Assembly: GCF_000150955.2 (NCBI RefSeq)
Contig: NC_011691.1
Location: 434,001-498,000, forward strand
DNA from: Phaeodactylum tricornutum CCAP 1055/1
Lineage: Eukaryota > Bacillariophyta > Bacillariophyceae > Surirellales > Neidiaceae
Reading direction: 5' to 3'
Length of the DNA: 64,000 bases
Made by a program: the position numbers and the translations under genes. The notes beneath the pieces were generated by a model. It was not told the origin of the DNA, did no database searches, and was given only the letters and a program-made list of their open reading frames with translations. Below, in pieces: positions 31,825-41,404 of this stretch. The first letter of the stretch is position 1. Each line of letters starts with the position of its first letter.

Positions 31825-33186
31825 GACGAGAGAGAAGTAAGAGATTTTGAGAAAGATCTATTTATATCAGTCAATGCTACAGTGAATAGGTAGTATTGCT
31901 GACCGCTACTCCGCAATGAGAAATGAGTCAAAAAATGCCGTGGTCGACATGTATGTGCATATCTCTGAACGTTCGATACAGGACATGATGATACGTAACA
32001 CAAGAATAAATTACAAGGTCTCAGACATCCGAACTGTGTCACAGCACTTTATTCATTAACACTGGATTTGTTCTACTCCGCTGAAAGAGACGAACGAAGT
32101 TTGTAAATCCGCGTAGAACACGCAACGTCAAGCTCCTGTAGGGAGTACGTTAGCCCTAGCGTAAGTCTATCAGACAAGTTTATAGTTCGGTTGTTTTGAG
32201 TACGAAAGTGCCCATGGTCCTTTTGCTCCTTTGGTTCCTTTTACTGTTAGCGCGATTCTAGCCCATTATCGTTGTAGTTTTCCATGCAGAAGGCGTATTT
32301 GCAAACGTTCCTGAATCTCTGCATCCATCCATCGGATTTCAGTAGTTCGAACATTCTGCGACAACGGACAACTTGGGAATTGGCTATCTTTTACAAAGGA
32401 GAAAGAAATTACCGTTTGAAAACATCACCAATTTAGCCAGACCATGGATGAACAGCAAAAGCCTTGTCCTCCAGCCCTATCCGCCATTCGCCGCCAGCTT
32501 TAAGTTTATTCAAGTCTACAGCTTGTAAGAGGATTCAGATCACTGGCGCGGGCTTTGTTGCAGCCTTCTGTGACATGAACGCCCACGAAACGAGCCACCT
32601 GGGGTTGTCTAGCAAGACCATTGGCCATGCTAGAGCAAGAAAGATCTGGTCAGGGGATTGCCGGAGCCATGACGAGTCCATGCCCCTGCCGGACGAACAT
32701 GTTCCAGGTCTTAAACAACGCCATACTGTTAGGAATTGTTGAAAAGACAAAAATTGATGCATATGGGATAATTGCAACTACAATTCTGCTTTGACTTGAC
32801 AGTGAGCGCAAAGTACGTGGGCAAAAACGCAGCTGTCTCTCTTTTGGGATCCCCTCAAGTTAGCTGGTCTCGTGACCATGTTGATAAATAACTAAAAAGA
32901 CTTTTTCCATTTAGTTTTCGGGTCCGGAAAAGCCTTCATAGTACTTCTGTCATCGATAAGTAAATAGGAATCAGCGACTATAGCCCAAGTCCCTCCGACA
33001 GTTACTTATATTTAAATAACTCTATCATTCGTTGAAACCGTTCCGATTGCTCCTTCATTTGGCCAGCGGCCGGACGTAAAGGAATGTTTGTCATGAGAGC
33101 GGCTCACCTCAACTCTTCTCGCCAGATTTTCTTCCAATCGCCATTCGATTACGGTGTTCCATGAGCTGCACACACCGACCGAGTCA
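31825..33186. other. divergent promoter region, 1.4 kb
   Basis: No gene supported. It contains TTACTGTTAG at 32241-32250 and TTGACAGTGA at 32796-32805. Confidence 0.5.
32241..32250 (+). promoter_or_regulatory. TTACTGTTAG motif
   Basis: Exact copy of the recurring decamer, about 0.4 kb upstream of the divergent methyltransferase-like gene. Role unknown. Confidence 0.3.
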
Positions 33187-34962
33187 ATGCGTTTGACGAT
33201 GAATATACCACAATCTTTGCTCTCACTACTCGTATGGGCAGTCCTGCTTTTCCATTCTTCCATCGCACAGCGATTGCGAGCTCCTCACTCCACGAACGAT
33301 GAGCCCGTTGCTGTGGAAGCGTTGCCGTCAAAGAAATTGTCATCCTTCCGCCTTCTTTCCAATTCTTCCATAGAAGAAACGCGAACTCTAGCATTGCTAA
33401 CGGAGATAAATCTAACGGCCCCCACCACTCAGCCGATGCCGGAAATCTCCCCACGCATTATTGGTGGCAGTCTCGCTTCGGCCAAAGAATTTCCCTGGTT
33501 CGCGGCGGCAAGCGGTCGCTTCTCGTGCGGCGCGTCGCTCATACATCCCCGCATCTTGCTTACGGCAGCGCATTGTGTGGGAGCCTTCCGGAGCGATGGA
33601 GTCCACATCGGGGCCTTTCGAAGGGGATCGACCGTCCGGGGAGCCGTCTTTCGGAAAGTTATCCGGGAAATTCAGCATCCCGACTTTCAAGAAACTTCCT
33701 TCTCCAACGATTTCATGTTGGTGATCCTCGCTGACCCAGTGAATGATCGCGATCCCGTTACGCTTAACACAAATATCAACGTGCCGGCAGACAACCAGGA
33801 GCTTACGGTCATGGGCTTTGGCAGTACCCTTTACGGTGGTTCCGTCTCCAAGAATTTGAACGAAGTAACTACCTTTGCGATCAATCACAACACTTGCCGA
33901 GACATATGGAGCACAAACTTTCCACGAGATGTTCAACTCTGTACACTTAACCGGGGAAAGGGTGCCTGCCAAGGCGATTCCGGGGGACCACTTGTACTCG
34001 CCAATACGAATATCCAAGTTGGTATAGTTAGTTTCGGCGCCGAGTGTGCGGATACGAAACCCAGCTTTCCCGCTGTCGAAGCCCGTGTCAGCGGAGCCAT
34101 TGGATGGATTGCAGACACAATCTGCGACGTCACCGGTGACTGCGACTACATCAGCAACATGAATAACCGGCCACCGCCCACGCCCGGACCAGTCACCTTG
34201 CCCCCACAATCAAAGACGGCCACTCTAGATATCGTCTTCCAGTACGATGCTTATCCCAAAGAAACCACTTGGAGCGTGCTCAGCGACGACCAACCGATTT
34301 TTGTCGGCCCCAACTACGAACCCGGCTTGTACGAACGATGGACATCTACCTTCGACGAGGTACCCTACGGCGACTACGTCTTTCAAATTGACGACAGCTG
34401 GGGCGACGGTTTGACAACGGGAGACTATTTCGGCTCTGCTGAGCTTGTACAGGATGGTGTCACCATTGCCTACGTCAGTGGATCGTTTGGGCTCAGGCAG
34501 ACCGTCGACTTTGTGATCGGGACCGATCCACAACCTGCCATTCCTCCTAGCCAACCCCCCACTATGTCGCCGACACTGGCCCCTTCTTCAGCTCCAACTC
34601 AATCAACCCGGATCGACACAGGCACGATAAACATCCACTTCCAGTATGACGGATACCCCGACGAAACATCCTGGGTAATCCAGTCTTGGCCGTCGTACCA
34701 AATTCTGTTCAGTGGTCCCGACTACCTACCAAGTATCTATCAAAATTGGACAACCTCACTCGTGGATATACCAGTGGGTCGCTATGCAATGACTGTGTAC
34801 GACTCATGGGGCGACGGACTCAAGACAGGGAGCTTTTTTGGATATTACCGGATCCTGCAAGTAAACGATACAAATGGGGATGGCAATACGAAAGAACTAG
34901 CCTACGGAGACGGTGTTTTTGGGTTTGCGTCTACCGTGCAATTTGAAGTGAATGCGCTTTAG
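33187..34962 (+). CDS. secreted S1-family serine protease with C-terminal modules (copy B)
   Basis: Start at the ATG at 33187 (another ATG at 33199 is possible; upstream the frame opens only with GTG). 591 aa with signal peptide around MNIPQSLLSLLVWAVLLFHSSIAQ, a pro-region, the mature start IIGG, and a complete triad: His in LLTAAHC, Asp in NDFMLV, Ser in CQGDSGGP. As in the other protease, Gly sits at pocket position 189. The C-terminal half holds two copies of a roughly 110-residue beta module (FQYDAYPKETTWSV...DDSWGDGLTTG and FQYDGYPDETSWVI...YDSWGDGLKTG) joined by a Pro/Ser/Thr linker; ShK modules are absent. Paralogue of the gene at 26233. Secreted; substrate unknown. Confidence 0.87.
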   Translation: MRLTMNIPQSLLSLLVWAVLLFHSSIAQRLRAPHSTNDEPVAVEALPSKKLSSFRLLSNSSIEETRTLALLTEINLTAPTTQPMPEISPRIIGGSLASAKEFPWFAAASGRFSCGASLIHPRILLTAAHCVGAFRSDGVHIGAFRRGSTVRGAVFRKVIREIQHPDFQETSFSNDFMLVILADPVNDRDPVTLNTNINVPADNQELTVMGFGSTLYGGSVSKNLNEVTTFAINHNTCRDIWSTNFPRDVQLCTLNRGKGACQGDSGGPLVLANTNIQVGIVSFGAECADTKPSFPAVEARVSGAIGWIADTICDVTGDCDYISNMNNRPPPTPGPVTLPPQSKTATLDIVFQYDAYPKETTWSVLSDDQPIFVGPNYEPGLYERWTSTFDEVPYGDYVFQIDDSWGDGLTTGDYFGSAELVQDGVTIAYVSGSFGLRQTVDFVIGTDPQPAIPPSQPPTMSPTLAPSSAPTQSTRIDTGTINIHFQYDGYPDETSWVIQSWPSYQILFSGPDYLPSIYQNWTTSLVDIPVGRYAMTVYDSWGDGLKTGSFFGYYRILQVNDTNGDGNTKELAYGDGVFGFASTVQFEVNAL

Positions 34963-35323
34963 AGCATAAGACTGTGTTAACCTACGAGCATGCATATACT
35001 GATGAAAGCTCAGGAATGGAACGCAGTCTAGGATTTGGTATAGAAATGTAAAATTATACTCAAAATTAGTAATTTCATCGATTAGAATTGCCTTGTCCAG
35101 CAGACTTTTCATGGTCGGGTAGTGTAGCCCCAGAGCGAAAGAATGCATCGAACGGGGACTCTAGATCGTAAGATCATGCTAGACGGTAGATGTTAACAAC
35201 TTGGAACCTTCGATTTAAACTTGCTTTTACTGTTAGCCTTACAATAAACAATCGTGCCTTTCGGCAATCAAAAAGAATTCAAAACAATTATAAATAGTAT
35301 AAATATTTTGTTTAAATGCGTTA
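34963..35323. other. intergenic
   Basis: Nothing but the protease 3' end and the tRNA 5' flank; TTACTGTTAG at 35227-35236 and an AT-rich stretch just before the tRNA. Confidence 0.45.
35227..35236 (+). promoter_or_regulatory. TTACTGTTAG motif
   Basis: Exact copy of the recurring decamer, 88 bases before the tRNA gene. Confidence 0.3.
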
Positions 35324-35405
35324 GCTCGTTTAGCTCAGTGGTAGAGCATTTGACTTGTACTATATGGACATCAAAAGGTCCGTGGTTCAATCCCGCGATC
35401 GAGCT
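35324..35405 (+). tRNA. tRNA-Thr (anticodon TGT) with a 10-nt intron
   Basis: Cloverleaf read by eye. Acceptor GCTCGTT pairs with ATCGAGC (one mismatch at the sixth pair), D arm GCTC-AGTGGTA-GAGC, anticodon stem TTTGA/TCAAA, variable loop AGGTC, T arm CGTGG-TTCAATC-CCGCG, discriminator T. The anticodon loop is 17 nt; removing 10 nt (CTATATGGAC) after position 37, the normal eukaryotic intron site, leaves CTTGTAA with anticodon TGT. A run of five T follows soon after, fitting a Pol III terminator. A different intron register would change the anticodon, so the amino acid is less sure than the gene. Confidence 0.78.
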
Positions 35406-35713
35406 CACATTTTTGCATACGAATTTAACATAAAAAATTCTGCAGGAATTTGCAGTTATGTCAACTGACTTACAGTTCGAAAGAATCGGGTTGTAGGAAG
35501 ACAGTCAAGATCGTGTCGGCGAGCTTTTTGATAGTTTACACTAACAGTAATGTTTTGCGCGAGAAGGCTTTTCGTCAAATGCTTACTTCGTCGGTGAAGA
35601 AAGAAGCTTGCCCCTATCGGCAAGAGGTAAGATATGTGTACTAACAAATAACGGCGTATCGATTTATCCCGTGGGGTAATGTATACAGAATCGATAAGGC
35701 TCGGGCAGCACTG
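35406..35713. other. intergenic
   Basis: No gene seen. CTAACAGTAA (the reverse of TTACTGTTAG) at 35541-35550. Confidence 0.4.
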
Positions 35714-37123
35714 CTAGGCTTTCTGCAGCTGTTGAAGCCACTCGTGCTGGCGGCAGTGTAACTGTACTGCGAAAGAATATACTATGGAATCGTACTTCAA
35801 GACCTTGTCCAAGGCTGCAGCGATTTGTGGGTTTTCTCGCAACCCTTGAATGACTGCATCGGTCGAGACCGATGATTTGTTGCGAATAAGTGTCTTACTT
35901 GAAGTGGAATTTGCGTCGACTCCGTCTAGGGAATTGGCATCGCCAGAATCAGCGACGCTTTTGGTATTGCTACTATCGACTATGCCAAAGAGTTCACGCA
36001 GTTCGTTACCCCCGTCCATGACGTATCGCATTAAAGCAATACTTTCCGTCATATTCTCCACCACACCAACCATGACGCGCTGCTGGACAAGATTGTTTAA
36101 CATGAACTCCATCTTTTGCTCCAACAGAGATGACTTTGATGCCTGCCGACTTTCTACTCTCGATAAAACGAAATGTTTTTGTTCGGGCGTGAGCAAATAT
36201 GCTGAATATCCTTCGTAGTACCGACTTTCCCGGCTTTCCTTTAGTACTCGAGTACTTATTTCCTGTATGGACGTTTCCAGATCCCATTCGCGGTAGCGAT
36301 TCGTGTACATTGTTCCACTGACATATTTGTGTACGGGTTCCCGTACAAAGGTCAAATACTGGGCATCCACTGGTGTCATATTGGAGGATGACAGGGGTAC
36401 TTGAGATGTTTCTTTTGGCCAATGTCGGTGTGCCCCAATGGGCAGATGCCCAATCAAGAGGTCCACGTAGTGTTGCATGAATTCCAGCGTCGGATAGAAA
36501 GGTCCTTGCGTTTTGGAATCGTATACGCGTCCCTCGCGTGTGAGTACGCGTTTGCGCACACACAATTCGGGTGCGGCCTTATTCGACGTAAAGCCGCGTT
36601 GATTTCGCCAATGCGTGGTAATGTTGGGCGAGAGTCCGGAGCATTCCGTGACAATGGCCAACCCAGCATGACACCGTCTGGCGTAGCTTTGGAACAATTC
36701 ACGAAAGGTCGAACCGGCAGTCTTGAAGACGTGTACAAAAATAACTTTGACCTTGCGAGCGGTGTTGGCGGTTTGAGAAGATTCGTTGCCGCACGTCCAG
36801 GAAGTTCGTAAACTGGGATCGTACGCGACAGCATCGAGGTACGTGTTCCAATCGACCGGTGCGCCGCCGGACATTTGGGCTACGAGGGAGGAAAGTTGTG
36901 GTGGCGACGACGAAGGGCTGGTGGTTTTTGTCGACTCTACCGTTGGTCGTTCGGTGATTGTACTGAAGACAATGTTGTGATCGCGCATGGAATAATAATC
37001 CTGTGCTGGCCCGAACGTTTGGACCAAGGCTGCTAAACAGCCTACCAAGGCCAGCGTCGTGAACGCTACCAATGTCCTCGAAGAACGACTAATGGTTTCA
37101 CCAGACTGAGCCGACGGAAACAT
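35714..37123 (-). CDS. Golgi-type sulfotransferase
   Basis: The ATG at 37123 is chosen because the frame further up begins with TTG. 469 aa: a type II anchor at residues 18-38 (VAFTTLALVGCLAALVQTF), a Ser/Thr/Pro stem, then VIFVHVFKTAGSTF (residues 127-140), the 5'-phosphosulfate-binding loop for PAPS, and FVREPVHKYVSGTMYTNR, the 3'-phosphate-binding motif. These match Golgi carbohydrate sulfotransferases of the heparan/uronosyl 2-O type. It likely sulfates polysaccharides or glycoproteins on their way to the cell surface; sulfated glucuronomannan in diatom walls is one candidate acceptor (inference). A Ser/Asn-rich insert lies near residues 390-430. Single exon. Confidence 0.82.
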   Translation of the reverse strand: MFPSAQSGETISRSSRTLVAFTTLALVGCLAALVQTFGPAQDYYSMRDHNIVFSTITERPTVESTKTTSPSSSPPQLSSLVAQMSGGAPVDWNTYLDAVAYDPSLRTSWTCGNESSQTANTARKVKVIFVHVFKTAGSTFRELFQSYARRCHAGLAIVTECSGLSPNITTHWRNQRGFTSNKAAPELCVRKRVLTREGRVYDSKTQGPFYPTLEFMQHYVDLLIGHLPIGAHRHWPKETSQVPLSSSNMTPVDAQYLTFVREPVHKYVSGTMYTNRYREWDLETSIQEISTRVLKESRESRYYEGYSAYLLTPEQKHFVLSRVESRQASKSSLLEQKMEFMLNNLVQQRVMVGVVENMTESIALMRYVMDGGNELRELFGIVDSSNTKSVADSGDANSLDGVDANSTSSKTLIRNKSSVSTDAVIQGLRENPQIAAALDKVLKYDSIVYSFAVQLHCRQHEWLQQLQKA

Positions 37124-37857
37124 GTTGCCTACTCTAGCAACGTCGGTAAAAAACAAAAATGGAAAAGGCAATCGCGACCAGCCCGATTGCAGAAAGGCGT
37201 TGCACTGTCAGCGAACCTTGTTGTTGATAAAATCAAAACACTTTATAGAAGCGAGCTTTTCATGACGTCTCCTTGATCAGCGAGCGAAAGAGGTCGATTT
37301 ACTTCTATTTTGGCTGACTGAGAGTCCTACTTGGTCGACGGGTGGGCAGATAGATACTGGGGTAGTCGCGCTTCTTTCCAAGCTAGGGAACTTGTTCCAT
37401 ACCACCACGATTCGGCGGATTAGCGAGCGAAAGCTGTACCAGTGTATGTTGATGTGCCGTACCTCGTACCCTGAGGATTACTATAGTGAAAAACGGGATG
37501 TTTATAGTTCAGTTTACGCCGAATGGCTGTTTAATAGGTAGTGCTAATCTTCTGCTTTTTAAATTACATAGGCCTCGTTTTGAAAGAATAGCTAAAAATA
37601 TAAACAAAGATCGATCGCGTCTGGCTTTGACTTTTGGTTGCGGACATGGTACAGTATGCCGTCCACTGCGCACTTCTGCTGCTGCTTGACAATGTCAGAA
37701 ACCCGGATATTTTAGACATTCCGGCAAAACGACTACCTATTATGCCTTATTGTTACATTTACTGCTAACTCTATTGTAGATTGGAACGGACGGCACTGTA
37801 CTCTAGTAGTAGAGGGCGCAGTACTGAAACATTGTTGACCCTGAACATCGACAATGC
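37124..37857. other. divergent promoter region
   Basis: Between the sulfotransferase and the mutase. No gene supported; TGCACTGTCA at 37201-37210. Confidence 0.45.
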
Positions 37858-39762
37858 ATGCTTGCCATTGCCGATCCTGAGCCTGACTCTGCTCCCATTC
37901 TATCACTGCGGCAGCCTGTCACTATGAACGCTACTCCCATTCGACTGGATCCGCAACCTTCGCATGCGGAACTCGCCCGCTTATGCGACAAGTATCCCGT
38001 GTCGATGGAGTCGGAACGAACGATGGAATACGGAACGGCGGGATTCCGCTACGACGCCGCCGTCTTACCACCCGTCATGGTGCGGGTTGGCATACTGGCA
38101 ACCTTGCGGGCGTTGGAAACCGCTAGCGGCTATCACGTCGGCGTCATGGTAACCGCTAGTCACAACGACGAGAGCTACAACGGCGTCAAAATTGCGGATC
38201 CGGACGGTGGCATGATGAATGCACAAGGCGAACGTTTGGCTGTCTATCTCGCCAACGAACGCAACACGGATGCTCTCGTGCAGTACTTTGTCGCACAACA
38301 GGCCAAGTACACTACAGAGAAGCGTATCCACTCCGGTAACGCTGCGACAGAACCTGTTGTGGTGCACGTGGGACGAGATACTCGTTCTCATTCTCCTTTT
38401 TTGACTTGTTTGGTCGTCAAGGCCGCCCGTGCCTGCGGAGCCCTCGTGCTGGATCACGGCGTTGTCACGACACCCATGCTACACCACGCCGTCCTACACG
38501 CCAATCACGTCAAATTCTTGCCGAAACTCATTCCGCATCGACCCCACGTTGACGGATACCAGCGACTCTTGATCGACTCCTACCGTGCCCTCCTCGCGAC
38601 TACCGACAATCAAGCTCCACTACAGCGCTCGCTTCTAGTGGATTGTGCCTGTGGCGTAGGATATATTGGACTCGAAGCCTTACTACAAACACTTGATCAA
38701 CAATCCTCGGGATTCGGCTCGTCCACGACAATCGTTCCAACCAACGGTCCCGATTCGGGTGGACCCCTCAACGAGTCCTGTGGTTCGGAATACGTGCAAA
38801 AAATGATTATTCCTCCGACTTGGTACGATGCCGACCTTTTTACCAGTGCCACCACATCGGAAGGTAGGGCCATCAAGCCAGCATCCGTCGACAAGTCGTA
38901 CTGTGCCGCTCTAGACGGCGACGCGGATCGGATCGTCTTCTTTTCCGAAGGAGGCCACGGCTCCGACTTTTTTCTCTTGGATGGCGACAAAATTGCTTGC
39001 TTGTTGTGCGATTTTGTCGGCAACGAACTCGGCATTCTACAAAAGGCCGTACCGTCGATCTCGTTCTTGTCGCTCGGTGTGGTACAAACAGCCTACGCCA
39101 ACGGCGCGTCAACGGCCTATCTTGAACAAAAACTCGGGAAAGCCAACGTGGCCATTGCCAAGACGGGCGTCAAACACGTACACGCAGCGGCGCACCAATT
39201 CGACATTGGTGTCTACTTTGAAGCCAATGGGCATGGGACCATTGTCTTTGGAGATCGGTACTACGATGCGCTCAACGAGGCGGCCGCGTTTCTTTCAACG
39301 GCAGTGCAGGACACGGTTGCAACAAGAGCGCTTCGCCGGTTAGAAACCCTACCACGCTTGGTCAATCAAGCCGTCGGGGATGCCTTGTCGGACCTATTAC
39401 TGGTCGACGCCATTTTGACGCTCCGACGCTGGACATTGGCCGAATGGAACGCCATGTACCAAGACTTGCCGTCACGGCAGGACAAGATTCGCGTCCAAGA
39501 TCGCAGTATAATTCAAACGAACGACAACGAAACACGTTGTCTCGCTCCCGCATCCGTGCAACCCCGACTCGACGAGCTGGTGCAGCAACACCCGAGTGGT
39601 CGTTGCTTTATTCGTCCTTCGGGAACCGAAGATGTGGTACGCATTTATGCGGAAGCTGCGACCCGCGAGGCTGCCGACACACTCTGTCAAGCGGCGGCGC
39701 GTGTCGTTCACGATGAGTGTCAAGGCGTGGGTGAGCCGCCTTCAATACAGAGTCGGATGTAG
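37858..39762 (+). CDS. AGM1: phosphoacetylglucosamine mutase
   Basis: Converts GlcNAc-6-phosphate to GlcNAc-1-phosphate on the way to UDP-GlcNAc, for glycans, GPI anchors and chitin; cytosolic. The protein begins with MEYGTAGFRYDAA, then the phosphoserine loop VMVTASHNDESYNGVK (Ser101), the Mg-binding DGDADR (353-358) and the phosphate-binding RPSGTEDVVRIYAEA near the C terminus, in the order and spacing of eukaryotic AGM1. The usual TASHNP has Asp in place of Pro here. At 634 aa it is longer than most (about 550). Two ATGs overlap at the start: 37858 in frame and 37854 out of frame; the next in-frame ATG is 37924 and may be the true start. Confidence 0.9.
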   Translation: MLAIADPEPDSAPILSLRQPVTMNATPIRLDPQPSHAELARLCDKYPVSMESERTMEYGTAGFRYDAAVLPPVMVRVGILATLRALETASGYHVGVMVTASHNDESYNGVKIADPDGGMMNAQGERLAVYLANERNTDALVQYFVAQQAKYTTEKRIHSGNAATEPVVVHVGRDTRSHSPFLTCLVVKAARACGALVLDHGVVTTPMLHHAVLHANHVKFLPKLIPHRPHVDGYQRLLIDSYRALLATTDNQAPLQRSLLVDCACGVGYIGLEALLQTLDQQSSGFGSSTTIVPTNGPDSGGPLNESCGSEYVQKMIIPPTWYDADLFTSATTSEGRAIKPASVDKSYCAALDGDADRIVFFSEGGHGSDFFLLDGDKIACLLCDFVGNELGILQKAVPSISFLSLGVVQTAYANGASTAYLEQKLGKANVAIAKTGVKHVHAAAHQFDIGVYFEANGHGTIVFGDRYYDALNEAAAFLSTAVQDTVATRALRRLETLPRLVNQAVGDALSDLLLVDAILTLRRWTLAEWNAMYQDLPSRQDKIRVQDRSIIQTNDNETRCLAPASVQPRLDELVQQHPSGRCFIRPSGTEDVVRIYAEAATREAADTLCQAAARVVHDECQGVGEPPSIQSRM

Positions 39763-40276
39763 AGATAGTACAATGGTAGATCCATGCACGCGCTGGAAAC
39801 TGTACGTACAGCACAGGCAGAGTGACACTCGCTTAGCATAAAGGTTCGTTCACCCCACACTTTCTGACCGTGAAGACCCACCTGATACGTAGACGTTCAC
39901 ATTTTGGGTGCTCTACTTTGTCCAAGAACTTATCTCAGTTTTCTTTCTAAATTGTTCGGGCTTGCCGATGTTAACGAACGTAGCTACTTTGTACTAGTGA
40001 AAATGTTACTTCCCGCTCGAATCATTTCTGTGGAGTCTCACTGTCAATAGGCGTTGAACCCATATGCTTATATTTGCAATCCAGAGACGAAAACACCTTA
40101 CGAAGCCATATAGAAAGACGTACATTTTGTAACTGTATTCTATTCATTGATATTAGAACGATCCCCTCTTGTTCAAGCAGCTCATCGTTCTCTGATTTTG
40201 TTTGTATATGTACAAATTTTCCCATGATGGCTGATTCCTGTTCACGCATACGTCCTCGTCCTTACGATCGTGTTAT
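39763..40276. other. intergenic
   Basis: Between convergent genes. No gene seen; TCACTGTCAA at 40038-40047. Confidence 0.45.
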
Positions 40277-41404
40277 TCACATCAACTCTCGCGCCGCCAA
40301 CTGCTCCACCGAACGAGAGCGCAAGTAGGTGCCCCAAACGTTCCATTGCTCCCGACTGACGTACTCGAGCGGTGTAAATCCCCGCTTGTCGCGCACGTGC
40401 CACAAATCCGGACACACTTTGGTCAACATGTCAATGATTGCAAAATTGGGCGAGCTCGTCCAGCAAGCATCGTGCAGAGGCGTGCGGCCGTAATCGCAGC
40501 AGACGCGGGGCGAAAGTTGCACTTGCTGGAGTAGAAAATCCAAGACTTGCGTGGATCCGCGGCGACAACAAATGTGCAAGACGGACTCACCAAACTTGTT
40601 TCGTGCGTTGAGATCACGGCCAGATTCCTTCATCCGGTGCAAGGTTTCGATTTCTGCTTCGCGGACGGCTTGTACAACCGGCATATCGTAGGCGGTAATG
40701 GCGGCTTCGGTCACGGGCTCAAAAAAGTCCTGTTCCAGGTCCATTGCGGCAAACGTCTCGATGGAACGATCCTTGGAAGTCAGAATCTCACGCAACAAGT
40801 CGTCGGGTTTGACGGCGTTGGTAATGGTGGCGGAAAGGTCAGTGGAGGCTTGCATGGTGCGTTGATCAACGTGCAGGAGCGACGGGGCCGAGACGCTGAG
40901 CTTCATGGAGTGACGACGAACTTGACAATTGTTGGTGAACTTGATGGATTCCATGGGAGGGCCGGAGGTTTGGTGACTGTCCGATTCCACTCGAGCTTTC
41001 TTGGTCACGGGGCCTTCGTCGACTGTCGTCTGGTGTGATGTACCGGTCACATTCATGACGAGTTTGGCCAAGTCTGGAGTAGAGAGAGTCGGCGAAAAGG
41101 CGGCGCGCACAAGCGCTTGTGCAATGCCTGTTTCTTCTTCTTCGTCCTCGTCATCATCATCGGACGAAAGAGATCCGGAAGACGTCGCTGTTTCGGGTTC
41201 TTCTTCGGCGTATTCCTTGACAATGTCCTTCCACAGTACCGCCCACATGGCTTGTCGAGTTCTTAGGGCGTTCAGAGACGACGTTGACAGCTGCTGGACC
41301 TCCGTCACATCATTGGGAGCAGCATGAGCTTTCAAGCCAGCGTGACTGCGCTTGTTGAGCGAAGAAGTCGTCGGTTCGACTTCCAACGGAATCTGGTGAA
41401 TCAT
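40277..41404 (-). CDS. ankyrin-repeat protein
   Basis: 375 aa from the ATG at 41404. The first 230 residues are polar and low-complexity, with an acidic run SSDDDDEDEEEE near residue 80. The C-terminal part has three or four ankyrin repeats: AREAEIETLHRMKESGRDLNARN, KFGESVLHICCRRGSTQVLDFLL, YGRTPLHDACWTSSPNFAIIDML and KRGFTPLEYV. No membrane segment or enzyme domain is present, so it is probably a soluble protein-binding adaptor; partners are unknown. Similar ankyrin proteins are numerous in diatoms (general knowledge). Single exon. Confidence 0.8.
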   Translation of the reverse strand: MIHQIPLEVEPTTSSLNKRSHAGLKAHAAPNDVTEVQQLSTSSLNALRTRQAMWAVLWKDIVKEYAEEEPETATSSGSLSSDDDDEDEEEETGIAQALVRAAFSPTLSTPDLAKLVMNVTGTSHQTTVDEGPVTKKARVESDSHQTSGPPMESIKFTNNCQVRRHSMKLSVSAPSLLHVDQRTMQASTDLSATITNAVKPDDLLREILTSKDRSIETFAAMDLEQDFFEPVTEAAITAYDMPVVQAVREAEIETLHRMKESGRDLNARNKFGESVLHICCRRGSTQVLDFLLQQVQLSPRVCCDYGRTPLHDACWTSSPNFAIIDMLTKVCPDLWHVRDKRGFTPLEYVSREQWNVWGTYLRSRSVEQLAARELM

